The notes: a model not told the origin generated them from the letters alone. A DNA stretch of 64,000 nt from Rhynchopus sp. YZ270_cl-10 (GCA_964035575.1 OZ037930.1:744001-808000), one strand, 5' to 3'; positions 42,667 through 52,551 are shown, counted from the stretch's first letter. A program made the numbers and translations.

Positions 42667-44081
42667 AGTGAAGTTGATAGTGCAAACGCCTCTGGGACGC
42701 AGGCACTGACACTCCGCGGGTTATCGAACCCCGGAGTGATGTGCATGGGTGTGGTTTACAGGGAAGCTGTAAGCAGGTATACAGTCATTACCCCACCCTG
42801 ATCGGGAAGGGGGGACAGCATGATTTAAAGATTCAAGAAAAGCACGTGTTTTGGCACACAACACTGGGCGTCTGCTGAATCCGATGAGCGCCGGGGCGCC
42901 GACGGAACGGAGGGAGTGCACACGATCCCTCTTCACACCAGGGAATGGGGCGCGGCGGAGATTCGCTGTTAAAGCTCGCATGTTAGCCTTGACGATGAGC
43001 CTTTGCATGACCCGCCCACGTTCACGGATATTAGAGGTCTGTTTGGCGAGGAAGACCCTTGTGCGCAATTCGAAGTCGACCGCGAGCTCGACACACGACA
43101 CGTCGCGGGGTTCTTTGCTCCACTCGAGCGTAATCACCCACCACAGGAAAGCTTTCAAAGTGAACGCCTCCCTATAGCTGGAGGAAAAACTAGGCCGTAG
43201 CTTGGTCAGGTAAGTGCGGAAGGGGGTATCGCGTTTAGAGGCAGCAAATGTGAGATTCCAAGGATGTACAGCCGGGGCCACATCCGTTGGATTTGAGAGG
43301 GTCGTGTCGATCGTGGTGACGGCATCGAGGAGAAGAGACTGTACCGCCTTCACCGCCACCTTGTTCACATTGGAGGGCACAATGCCGTGCAGCACAAAGC
43401 AGGTGGGCAGCCCCTTGCCATAGAGGCTGATGGCCGACGCATGTAAGGCAGTGAACGCCGCTGTGTGGACAATGCTGCAGTGCCACAGTAGGTGGCGTGT
43501 GTGGCATGTAACCTGGATGAGGCACAAGGGGCATTTATCGCTGAAGTCTGCCTCGGGTAAGCCACTGCGCTTGAGCCCTGCTGGATGGCAGAAGAGGACT
43601 CCGCCACACAGAACACGTCGCATCCGGAAAGCCTTGAGGGGGTCGTGGTACTGTAGGGTGTGCCACAGGGCATTGGTGGCGCGGGTGTCAATGCCGTCGC
43701 TTATGCCGTCGTACGTAGGGCGTTTACTCTGCAGATCATCCCAGACCGCCGTACGCGCCAGAGCTCGCACTTCATGGGCCCTCTTGGCTTTGTCTGTCCC
43801 GATGATGGGGATAGTCTTCGCGGTTGCAGACGTAGACGTCACTGCCCTCATCTCAGGGTCCCAACTCACGTCACATCTGCGGGAGGCGGCGAGGACAGAC
43901 CCCACTGGACCAACTGCATGCATAGGTGTACCCCGGGTTGCCAGGGTCTCGTACCTCTCTCTGATGCTCATGCACCTCTGGCGTATGGCGTCATTGCGTT
44001 CCACACTGGCGGCGTAAGCTCTGAACGTCCTGCATATTGCACTCGAGAGGGGGTGTGCCACGTGCGCCTTCAGGCAGAGTG
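42667..44081 (-). mobile_element. 5'-truncated LINE (non-LTR retrotransposon)
   Basis: One long minus-strand frame runs from an A/T run at ~44081 to a TAA at 42723-42721, then a 45-50 nt 3' end (GGAGTGTCAGTGCCTGCGTC, GCACTATCAACTTCAC) ending in a T run. The frame has no natural start, so the copy is cut within its coding region, as target-primed reverse transcription often does. The tail of ~50 nt recurs alone at 10370, 19537 and 46915. Confidence 0.65.
42721..44081 (-). CDS. C-terminal part of LINE reverse-transcriptase protein
   Basis: About 450 residues. A zinc-knuckle-like motif, CPLC then HLLWHC (CX2CX9HX4C), follows LRRVLCGG-type sequence (RRVLCGGVLF). This is the arrangement seen after the RT domain in many LINE proteins. 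No RT catalytic motif (YADD-like) is present, because that part is missing upstream. The remaining ~250 residues are basic (RERGRVMQRLIVKANMRAL). The frame is intact over its length, so the insertion is probably young. Assignment rests on the knuckle, the truncation pattern and the dispersed tail, not on a seen RT core. Confidence 0.6.
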
Positions 44082-44148
44082 TGAAAAAAAAAAAAGAAAA
44101 TGGAAACTAAAGGTTATGAATAAAAGAAAACAATGAAAAACAACTTTT

Positions 44149-44420
44149 TTTTTTCGTTCGCTCCGCAAGCTTAATGTGTTTTTTTCGCTGAAGTGTTGTG
44201 TGTGATGTAAACAAATGAGTGAGAAAAAAAACACAAGCTGGCGGGCACGCATCTTCCTCCGTCGTTTCTCTTTCCTATTGTCAAGTACCTTGAACTTTCG
44301 TTTATCGCACCGCAAAAGGTTTGTGTTTTTCACTGATGAATGTGAGTGATGTTAGTGGAAAAACAATACGCTAAAGCGGGCACGCACCATCCGTCGTTTT
44401 CCATTTCTATTCGTCAATGC
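44149..44420. repeat. CGTTCGCTCCGC repeat (R1), two tandem copies
   Basis: First unit 44149-44291: CGTTCGCTCCGCAAGCTTAA, GCTGAAGTGTTGTGTGTGAT, ACACAAGCTGGCGGGCACGC and TTCCTATTGTCAAGTACCTTG. A second, more diverged unit runs to 44420. Other copies at 47495-47632 and 59575-59736. Function unknown. Confidence 0.7.
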
Positions 44421-44431
44421 TTGATAACACA

Positions 44432-44480
44432 AAAAAAAAAAAAGTTGACTTGAAATACAAAGCCCAGAGTGACAGTGCAC
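44432..44480. repeat. F6 mini-repeat
   Basis: A run, GTTGACTTGAAATACAAAGC and GTGACAGTGCACC. Confidence 0.6.
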
Positions 44481-44489
44481 CCAAAAAAA

Positions 44490-44550
44490 ATTGTTTCATA
44501 TACATTCTTTTCTGACGAAAAGAAGGTATAGAGGGTGCTTAAAATGTACC
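44490..44550. repeat. F7 mini-repeat
   Basis: TTGTTTCATATACATTCTTT, AAAAGAAGGTATAGAGGG and AAAATGTACC. Confidence 0.6.
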
Positions 44551-44827
44551 CTTGCTTTTTTCCCAAAAAAAATATAATAATCAATGTGTAAGGGCATAAA
44601 TGCTGATGTGTGTAGGCTGTATAATAGATATCAGAGAGCCCAGAGTGAGCTCAGAGAGAGAGAGAAAAGTGCCACGTGTCGTTCCCTCACCACCCTTTCT
44701 TGTAGTTGTTTGATGCGTTGCCGCTTCCACACACACGATCCCTCACCTGTTGGGGTGGTGGTGTTGCGGAGCACACCGTTGGATGAGTGAACAACGTGAC
44801 ACTTTCCACTCACAAAGTAGTGTGCGT

Positions 44828-45130
44828 AAAAAAACCCCCCCAGCAGGGTAACGTTACGCTGGCCACAGTGGTGTTGGAATCGATGGAACAGACTCGGGTT
44901 CATCAAAAAATGTATTTAGCCCATCTCGCAGTGTAAGAGGGGAGGTGTTTTTTTTCCCTTGCGCCTTTACTTTGCCCTAAAAGGCGCAGAAAGAAACAAC
45001 CTTCGTGGACCCTCCTTTTCATCAGCTCCACAACCTACAGACCCCAGTGATGGGCAGGGCGCAGAAAGGGTGTTGTGACCTCTTCAACGTCGTGCAGGGC
45101 GTAGGGCTACAAAAAGCCTGCTTTTTTTTG
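44828..45130. repeat. ~300-bp dispersed repeat (R2), copy 1
   Basis: Near-identical to 61790-62095: CAGGGTAACGTTACGCTGGC, GGAACAGACTCGGGTTCAT, GCGCCTTTACTTTGCCC, AAGGCGCAGAAAG and GTCGTGCAGGGCGTAGGG, ending in a T run. Contains the palindrome GTAACGTTAC and a GCGCCTTT/AAAGGCGC-type stem. No coding frame conserved; possibly an RNA-derived element. Confidence 0.75.
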
Positions 45131-45215
45131 GTACTACTCACAGCATCCGAACACGCATTCGAAAAAAGAACACGCCCAACTCAAAAATCGAAAAACGCGT
45201 ACATGAAAACAAAAC

Positions 45216-45300
45216 AAAAAAAAAAACTGAAGTTGGTGATACAGGCACCTCCGACTGACTCACGTACGATGCCAGCCATCTGGATGAAAGAAAGCACAAC
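45216..45300. repeat. F5 mini-repeat
   Basis: A run, CTGAAGTTGGTGATACAGG, CACCTCCGACTGACTCACG and CCAGCCATCTGGATGAAAG. Confidence 0.7.
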
Positions 45301-45377
45301 TACCCTGTGGCCTACAAACAATTGTTTCATATACTAACTATTCAAACAAGAAAAACAAAACGCCCAAGAAGAAGAAG

Positions 45378-45570
45378 AAAGTGAAGTTAATAATGCAGGC
45401 ACCTCCGACTGACCCACGTACGATGCCAGCCATCCGGATGAAAGCACAAGTACCCTGCGGCCAACAACAGTAGATGTAAAAAGGAAACCTAATGACTGGC
45501 CCGTACCGTAAGAGAACGAGGGCGGTTCACAACCGCTCGACAGCCGGCGGCCCACCTTCCGTTGAAGAGT
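45378..45570. repeat. F5 repeat, long copy
   Basis: GTGAAGTTAATAATGCAGG, CACCTCCGACTGACCCACG, CATCCGGATGAAAGCAC, then GATGTAAAAAGGAAACCTAA, GCGGTTCACAACCGC and CAGCCGGCGGCCCACC. Length ~190 bp; the sister copy at 51439-51650 keeps the same extent. Confidence 0.75.
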
Positions 45571-46517
45571 TGTGAGCTTACAGGTACTGCAGTTCGCTGC
45601 ACCCAACGCTTGATGCACGATAGTCTACACAAGAGAGCAGAAACCCAAAAACACAAAAAGGGGTGGGCGGGGGGGTCACAACATCTCTCTCTTGGCGCCC
45701 CATGCTGTACCGACAGTTGGGCCTCACCCTTTCTCTTGGGGATATACATAGACGTCTTTACAGGCAGCACACCGTAACCCAAAGGCGTGGCAGAGAGACT
45801 CCGCAGAGCGACTCTGGCCTGACCGCTGGCCATTTATGCTCCGGGTGCGAGCACCCATCATAGCATAGGGGGGCCAGCCTGACCCAGCATTTATATACCC
45901 TGCCAGGGTGAACTTGCATAAAAGAGGGCAGGGGCGTTTAGACCCTGAGGACTAGGGGAAGTCCCGCATACCCCAACAGAAAAACAAAGGCTATGCACTG
46001 GTGATATAGGAGAGGCAGGGTTTGCTGAAAAACAAAAAAGACCCTGAAGGCACAAAAACGCCCCGCATACCCCTCCTCGCCTCCTGTTTTGTAATCTCTC
46101 AGGTAGGAGACATCGGTTCGAGCGGTCAACACCTTCATAGAGTTTCTGGAGGAACGGACCCCCGGATGCAATTTAAGGTCCAGCCCAGGACCACCAAAGA
46201 AGAAAAGAGGGGGGAAAAGAACGCGCGTTCGAAAATTGGGTAGAGAAAGAAGACAAACGATCTGGTCTGGTCGAGAGGATCGTTCACAAGAAGGGTGGCG
46301 GCGGTCCAAGCCTGATCTCCACCAAGGGTTGGACAGCACACTCTAAAGAAATAGCGCAGAAGAGCAACCCGGCAAATAGAAGATGTTCCCGAGGTGAAAC
46401 CAAAAGTGGAGTTTCATTAAATTGTTTTGTTTTTGTGTTTTACTTTATACTTTCTTTTTCTTTGACTGCCGGAGGCAGTGGAGCTGAGCTTCTTTTGTGT
46501 TTCTTTTTACTTTTATT

Positions 46518-46560
46518 TGGATTCGTTGGATAAGTGTAGTTGCCGTGCAATATCCACTTT
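46518..46560 (-). repeat. F2b mini-repeat, short
   Basis: GGATTCGTTGGATAAGTG, TAGTTGCCGTGCAATATCC and ACTTT. Confidence 0.55.
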
Positions 46561-46631
46561 CCTACGTTCTCCGATACAAAATCGCATTTTTGTTTTTGTT
46601 TTTTTTGTTCTTGTTCTTCTCGCACAAATTG

Positions 46632-46711
46632 TTCACGGTGGCCTGGACGGACCCTCAGGGTAGGGTCCGCTGGGGGGTACCCCACAAAAAGGTACGACAG
46701 GCCACCGTGTT
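46632..46711. repeat. Strong ~80-nt hairpin
   Basis: Perfect 12-bp closing stem CACGGTGGCCTG / CAGGCCACCGTG, enclosing smaller stems (GGACCCT..AGGGTCC; GGGGTACCCC). Could be a small RNA or a foldback element; no second copy seen. Confidence 0.5.
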
Positions 46712-46914
46712 GGAAAGGGGAGGGAGCGTGGGTGGATGGCTCAAATAGTTTACAGTGCACAACTTGACTGAACAAACGAAATACCTCATTTTTTCTTTTT
46801 GTTGAAAAAATGGGCTCTGCGCTGCTCAGGTCCAGTAAGCACATCAACAATTTGACAAACCAGGTTGTCCATTTTTCGACCAAAGGGTCCGGATCTGGTC
46901 AACAGGAAAAGAGG

Positions 46915-46985
46915 AGCACAAAAAAAAAAAGAGAGTTGAAAGTGCAAAACGCCTCACCGTTTCATCGGTGGACGCAAGGCAAAAA
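46915..46985 (-). repeat. LINE 3'-end relic (F4), diverged
   Basis: A run, GAGTTGAAAGTGCAAAACGC and GGACGCAAGGC, with a 14-bp insertion in the loop relative to the LINE tail. Confidence 0.55.
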
Positions 46986-47227
46986 AAATAAAATAAAACT
47001 AAACCTCATTTGCTCACTCATTTTGTGTTATTCACTTATACTCCTACATCTATGTTTTTTTGTTGATCGCAGTCATATAGGTTACTTGCCTGTATGGCGT
47101 GCGTATTTGGGTAAACAAAAGGAAAGGTTGTGAGGTAACAATGAGTGGTGCATAGGCATCGGTAGAGTTTCTACTCACAGTGTAAGGAACAAAAGAAACT
47201 GACAAAAAAAAAAAAAAAAAGATCATA

Positions 47228-47350
47228 ATAATGGTGTTCCCGAAAGGGCCCATATTGACAGGTCCTTGACACAAGGTTTACAGGGGAAAATGACACACCC
47301 CCCCTATATTGACATGTCCTTGACATGTCGTTGACATGTCCCCGACAGCA
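47228..47350. mobile_element. GGTGTT..AACACC mini-TIR element with TGACATGTCC repeats
   Basis: Begins TGGTGTTCCCGAAAGGGCCC and ends GATCGGTAACACCA. Contains three TTGACATGTCC units. Related to 12826 and 32601. Confidence 0.5.
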
Positions 47351-47494
47351 GATCGGTAACACCAAATAATGCAGAATCACGCAAAAACACAAAACACAGA
47401 ACGACACGAGCCGCCAGGGCTAATAACACGTAAAAATAGAAACATAGAAACGAACAGTAATAAAGAAGACAATAAAAAAAACCCCCCCAACTTT

Positions 47495-47632
47495 TTTCGC
47501 TTATCAAGCAAGCTTAATGTGTTTTTTTTTTCGCTTTTGTGTTGTGTGTGATGGAAACAGTGAGTGAAAAAAAAATAACACAAGCTAGCGGGGTCGTTTC
47601 TCTTTCCTATTTGTCAAGACCCTTGATATACA
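47495..47632. repeat. R1 repeat
   Basis: CGCTTATCAAGCAAGCTTAA, TTTGTGTTGTGTGTGATGG, ACACAAGCTAGCGGG and TTTGTCAAGACCCTTG. Confidence 0.65.
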
Positions 47633-48258
47633 AAAAAAAAAAATAGCTACTGTGTAGTCAACATGCCTACCTGGGTAGGTTCTGTTGTTTTTTCCCCGGT
47701 ATCCCCTTCCAACCTTACCTCGTTGATGGGTAAGTGGTAAAAGCAAAAAAGGAATTGTCGTCCCACCTTATTTCTTTATTTATCTTTTGTTCGACTCCTA
47801 AAGACGTACTGAAGGTTGCTCTAACATGATAGCTTACACACAAAAAGGGGGCTTTTTGCAAAGCTCAGCTTTTTAGTAGTTTCACGGTTTGACCTCGAAT
47901 CCGTTGAGGCAGAAGCGTAATTTGACCCCTCCCCATCTGGCGTAAATTGTTACGATCTGCCAACAAAAGGCATATTTGTTTAATTCTTGCAAATTTTTGA
48001 AATTTTTTGCAAATTTTGTAAATCACAGTTTGTTCATCTTTCACAAGCAAAACAAAGCAGCAATTTTTATTTGTGAGCAGTGGCGTTAACCCTCGCAAAA
48101 GGAGGTGGGCTTCGTTTGTGCGTACTACACGGTGATGTGGTATGTGTTTAAAATGGAAACCCTGCTAAATGGGTAAAGTGTCTCCACCGCATCTGCACGC
48201 TGCCAACTACCTCGCTTGACAAACGTCGTTTTTTATCGCCAAGGGAAGCCTCTTTTTT

Positions 48259-49830
48259 CAACTTACCTTCCTTCACCCCCCCTGTAAGGGCAACCGTAGG
48301 TGAAGTAAGGTATAGTATTGAAATCGATGTGGGGGGGGAGTAAAGGGTCAATTTTACAAAACCAGATTTTGAGGAAAATTTTAGCCGAAAATGGGCCCCA
48401 CGTATAAGGAACCGGGCTCATATTTCTCAAAATTTAAGTGGTCAAAAAATTGTCCAATTTTCGAGATTGACCCCACCACTGCACGGGCGGATCCCAAAAA
48501 TGCAAATAAGGACCCTTTTTCAACTTACCTTCCTTCACCCCCCCTGTAAGGGCAACCGTAGGTGAAGTAAGGTATAGTATTGAAATCGATGTGGGGGGGG
48601 AGTAAAGGGTCAATTTTACAAAACCAGATTTTGAGGAAAATTTTAGCCGAAAATGGGCCCCACGTATAAGGAACCGGGCTCATATTTCTCAAAATTTAAG
48701 TGGTCAAAAAATTGTCCAATTTTCGAGATTGACCCCACCACTGCACGGGCGGATCCCAAAAATGCAAATAAGGACCCTTTTTCAACTTACCTTCCTTCAC
48801 CCCCCCTGTAAGGGCAACCGTAGGTGAAGTAAGGTATAGTATTGAAATCGATGTGGGGGGGGAGTAAAGGGTCAATTTTACAAAACCAGATTTTGAGGAA
48901 AATTTTAGCCGAAAATGGGCCCCACGTATAAGGAACCGGGCTCATATTTCTCAAAATTTAAGTGGTCAAAAAATTGTCCAATTTTCGAGATTGACCCCAC
49001 CACTGCACGGGCGGATCCCAAAAATGCAAATAAGGACCCTTTTTCAACTTCCTTCACCCCCCCTGTAAGGGCAACCGTAGGTGAAGTAAGGTATAGTATT
49101 GAAATCGATGTGGGGGGGGAGTAAAGGGTCAATTTTACAAAACCAGATTTTGAGGAAAATTTTAGCCGAAAATGGGCCCCACGTATAAGGAACCGGGCTC
49201 ATATTTCTCAAAATTTAAGTGGTCAAAAAATTGTCCAATTTTCGAGATTGACCCCACCACTGCACGGGCGGATCCCAAAAATGCAAATAAGGACCCTTTT
49301 TCAACTTACCTTCCTTCACCCCCCCTGTAAGGGCAACCGTAGGTGAAGTAAGGTATAGTATTGAAATCGATGTGGGGGGGGAGTAAAGGGTCAATTTTAC
49401 AAAACCAGATTTTGAGGAAAATTTTAGCCGAAAATGGGCCCCACGTATAAGGAACCGGGCTCATATTTCTCAAAATTTAAGTGGTCAAAAAATTGTCCAA
49501 TTTTCGAGATTGACCCCACCACTGCACGGGCGGATCCCAAAAATGCAAATAAGGACCCTTTTTCAACTTACCTTCCTTCACCCCCCCTGTAAGGGCAACC
49601 GTAGGTGAAGTAAGGTATAGTATTGAAATCGATGTGGGGGGGGAGTAAAGGGTCAATTTTACAAAACCAGATTTTGAGGAAAATTTTAGCCGAAAATGGG
49701 CCCCACGTATAAGGAACCGGGCTCATATTTCTCAAAATTTAAGTGGTCAAAAAATTGTCCAATTTTCGAGATTGACCCCACCACTGCACGGGCGGATCCC
49801 AAAAATGCAAATAAGGACCCTTTTTAATTT
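48259..49830. repeat. 262-bp satellite, six near-identical tandem copies
   Basis: Units start near 48259, 48521, 48783, 49045, 49302 and 49564. The fourth lacks 4 bp (ACCT of CTTACCTTCC); otherwise almost no change was seen by eye. Each unit begins TTACCTTCCTTCACCCCCCC, TGTAAGGGC and contains AAGTAAGGTATAGTATTGAA, ATCGATGTGGGGGGGGAG and AGATTGACCCCACCACTGCA. The start resembles the end of the MITE at 30357, and an inverted terminus (CCTACAAGGGTTGAAGG) lies at ~49882-49905. Confidence 0.9.
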
Positions 49831-49931
49831 GTTCTCTTGAAATGTGTAATTTCAAGTTTTCGCGAAAAAAAATAAGAACTGATCCTACAAGGGTTGAAGG
49901 AAGGTGGTTGAAAATTACAATAACAACAAGA

Positions 49932-50360
49932 ACAAGTAATTGCTAAGAAAAAAACGGGGTGTGCTGTGGAAAACCCCGCGTGATTTCGAAAGCACCGTAG
50001 CATCCAAACGATTTGCTGGAGGTGCTGATGTGCCTGGTGTGATCGACGTGTTGTCGTTTGTGCATTCTGTGCTTCTTCCGCACTGCTCCAACGACGACGA
50101 CACTGCGTGGGACCCTGTGGACAAAAACGAGCTGAAACACGCCGAGCCTGCCGAGACTACGTCCAACAACGCTCTCGATCAGATGGTGCTGGATGAAGAG
50201 GACAGCCCCCCTTCTTGAACATTTCAGATGCAGGCGTCCCAGTGGGTACGAAGAGCGTTATCATACCTGCAGAAGAGCAGAGTGCTGGGTGTGTTGTAGG
50301 TTACTTCTACAGGGTGGAGTTCCACAGCACACGCCGTTTTTTTTCCGATAGCAATTACTT

Positions 50361-50364
<4 letters not shown>
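49932..50364. mobile_element. Gene-carrying TIR element (Pack-type), copy 1
   Basis: Inverted ends CAAGTAATTGCTAAG..ACGGGGTGTGCTGTGGAA and TTCCACAGCACACGCCG..AGCAATTACTTG, ~38 bp with few mismatches. It encloses an open frame (49940-50218). A decayed second copy lies inverted at 30110-30335, so the element moved together with its cargo. Confidence 0.75.
49940..50218 (+). CDS. Fragment of unknown protein carried by TIR element
   Basis: 92-codon frame. The first ~20 codons translate the terminal repeat; after that it has ordinary protein composition (FAGGADVPGVIDVLSFV, LPHCSNDDDTAWDPVD, then the acidic tail DQMVLDEEDSPPS). The diverged copy at 30110-30335 keeps VID, LPHC and WDPVD but has a stop. 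Looks like the C-terminal piece of a cellular gene; family not recognised. Whether this copy is expressed is unknown, and it lacks an obvious start outside the repeat. Confidence 0.4.
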   Translation: MLRKKRGVLWKTPRDFESTVASKRFAGGADVPGVIDVLSFVHSVLLPHCSNDDDTAWDPVDKNELKHAEPAETTSNNALDQMVLDEEDSPPS

Positions 50365-50392
<28 letters not shown>

Positions 50393-50583
50393 ATGTTTTG
50401 AATTTCTTACAATAGTTCTGTAACCTCTCTCTCTTTTACGGCAGGTAACCGGTTGAGGTGATACTTCCGGACTGAGGAAGGGCATTCTTTTACTTTTTTT
50501 ATTTTGCCTGGACGGGGATGGGGGCGGCTTTGTCTAGATTGTTTTTATTTTGTAGTCTTTTGTTGGGTTAAGGGGATTGGCAG

Positions 50584-51430
50584 ACTCTTTTTTACTTTCA
50601 ACGGATGTCATCCGGGGGGGGAGGGGGGGGGTCTCCGGGGGGGTGAGCGGACAAGTTTGGTAATTTGGCAACGGGGGGGTCTAGTACAAAACCGTGGTCA
50701 CATGGATTTTATGAATTTTCTTCAAAAATTTTTTTTTTCGAATTTTTATTATTTGGAAAGATCGGTTACGAAAACGTTCAATTCCGGGGTCGCACGATTT
50801 TTTTTATGCCTCTGTGGATGGTTAGGTGATTTTTGGCTGTGGTACCCCCTTTGGGAACGTTTCTACGCAGGTTTCTTAAGGAATTCCTTAAGAAAACCTC
50901 CTCTTTGGGTCGCAGCACAGTGGCGTCTCTAAGTTGGATTTCTTTTGAAGAAAGTTTTCGATTTTTTTCCTTTGGATTTTTTTTTTACGAATCTTTCAAT
51001 TCCGACCATTTTTTTTATTCAGGAACACACTCAACGGTACGCAACTTTTGGTGGAGCCGACCCCTATACGTTACTGTATAAAGACCCATGGAGCCTTTAA
51101 ATTGACTTCACTGTACTGTGTACTGTGTACTGTGTACTGTGTACTGTGTACTGTGTACTGTGTACTGTGTACTGTGTACTGTGTACTGTGTACTGTGTAC
51201 TGTGTACTGGAGCCACTTTAAATTAACTTCTACTCCACTAAAGTGGTCGATTTTTTTTGTGGTGAAAAGCGGGGAGCTCGGAAATCCACTTCCGCTGGTT
51301 TTCGAATTTTTTTACGTCTGTCCAAAAGCCGAAAACTTCAGGTTGCCAAATTTACAATCTTCTCCGGGGGGGGGAGGGGGGGGGGTTTCTCAAAATCGGA
51401 CGGATGACATCCGTTGAAAGTAAAAAAGAG
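50584..51430. mobile_element. TIR element with G-run subterminals and a 7-bp array
   Basis: Inverted ends CTTTTTTACTTTCAACGGAT..GTCATCCG and CGGATGACATCCGTTGAAAG..TAAAAAAG. Just inside both ends, G runs (GGGGGGGGAGGGGGGG type) lie on the plus strand, so they are not part of the inversion. The centre has a 14-copy heptamer. No transposase frame seen. Confidence 0.7.
51111..51209. repeat. (CTGTGTA)14 minisatellite
   Basis: Fourteen heptamers, flanked directly by GGAGCCTTTAAATTGACTTC and GGAGCCACTTTAAATTAACT, so the array sits between two direct repeats near the centre of the TIR element. Confidence 0.9.
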
Positions 51431-51438
51431 GCTTCCCC

Positions 51439-51650
51439 AAAAAAAAAAAAAAAAAAAAAAAAAGGGTGGAGTTATTGATGCAGACACCTCCGACTGACCC
51501 AGGAACGATGCCAGCTGGATGAAAGCACAAAGTACCCCGCAACAACAGAAGATGTAAAAAAGGAAACCTAAGTAGACCTACCCGTACCGTAGTGTGAACG
51601 GGGGCGGTACACAACCGCTCGTCAGCCGGCGGCTCACCTTCCGTTGAAGA
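51439..51650. repeat. F5 repeat, long copy
   Basis: 25-A run, then GTTATTGATGCAGACACCTC, GACTGACCCAGG, GATGTAAAAAAGGAAACC, GCGGTACACAACCGC and CAGCCGGCGGCTCACC. Confidence 0.75.
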
Positions 51651-52009
51651 GAAAATAAAAGGGGGGGTTGCAAAATGATCTTATATTATGACATGATGTC
51701 ATCCACGTCATAATAGGAGATTTTAAAAAAATGTAAAAATAAAGAATGGATGATCCTCTCATACAACGACCCCCCAAAAAAAAAACAAAAATGATCATTT
51801 CAAAATAAACTTGGTTGAGTTGTGCGGCAACAAGAACAACAGGAATGTGTATATAAAAGGAATCCCTGAGACAATCGCGCCTTTTTTTGTACAAGAGACA
51901 TCCCCCCTCCTCTCCCCATTGTAAAATGGAACTCATAAATAAAGCCTTCCTTCCCTCACATGCGGAAGGCGTCAGAAAGAGAAAAAAATGCGGACATTGT
52001 CCGCACTTT

Positions 52010-52080
52010 GTGGAAGAAACTGTAGTTGTTGATGCTGGCACCTCCGACTGACCCACTGTACGATACCAGCCATCCGGAAA
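52010..52080. repeat. F5 mini-repeat
   Basis: GTAGTTGTTGATGCTGGCAC, CTCCGACTGACCCACTGTAC and CAGCCATCCGG. Confidence 0.7.
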
Positions 52081-52253
52081 GAAAAGAAAATAATAAAATA
52101 AATGAAAAGCACAACATTGAAGGCTCCCAAAGTAGTATACAGACAGCACAACTTCCTACAAGGATGTGGCGGTAAGACCGGTCTGACGTCAGAACTCTTG
52201 ATCACATCAAGAGTACGAAAAATACGAATTCGCCTTCGGGAAGTTACCAAATA

Positions 52254-52356
52254 CAGTAGGACAAGTAATATTGGCGGCCCAAAAAAGTCGCCAATTACAA
52301 GAAAACCCCCAAAAATCCGCCAATAATATTTGGTCGGCAAGTTTCTTGTCCTACTG
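52254..52356. mobile_element. Tc1/mariner-type MITE, TA target site, copy 2
   Basis: CAGTAGGACAAGTAATATTG to TTTCTTGTCCTACTG, flanked by TA on each side. Shares GGCG, GTCGCCAATT and CAAGAAAACCCCCAAAA with 15201-15317. Confidence 0.75.
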
Positions 52357-52484
52357 TAATAAAGTTATTTGGATCGCCCCTTTAGTTTTTTTATCGACAA
52401 TCACCTGCTGCAGGATCTGTACTCAATGCCCGAAGGCTGATGTACTTAAAAGAAGACGTAAATCATCCTCAACTTTTTTTGACT

Positions 52485-52551
52485 TTTGATAAATTGTTGG
52501 AGTAGTGTAGTTGCCTCGGTAGTATTGCCACAGTTGTGCAATCTCCACTGT
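52485..52551 (-). repeat. F2 mini-repeat
   Basis: GATAAATTGTTGGAGTAG, TAGTTGCCTCGGTAG and GTGCAATCTCCACTGT. Confidence 0.75.

Larger units (their letters stand above)
44421..48258. other. Intergenic, repeats only
   Basis: Holds F6 and F7 mini-repeats (44432-44550), the R2 repeat (44828-45130), two F5 copies (45216-45570), an F2b copy (46518), a structured hairpin (46632-46711), an F4 tail (46915), a TGACATGTCC mini-TIR element (47228-47350) and R1 (47495). The stretch 45830-46390 has balanced composition but no supportable frame. Confidence 0.5.

Noticed and set aside
42309-42746. Upstream extension of the glycosyltransferase frame
   Set aside because: It translates the LINE tail, an F1 mini-repeat and a CT-rich leader; the signal-peptide-like start at 42308 is preferred.
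45830-46390. Possible tRNA (GGTTCGAG block near 46112) or gene
   Set aside because: The T-loop-like block has no acceptor or anticodon stems at the right distances, and no frame looks coding.
48259-49830. CRISPR-like or gene array
   Set aside because: 262-bp units are contiguous with no unique spacers; it is a satellite.
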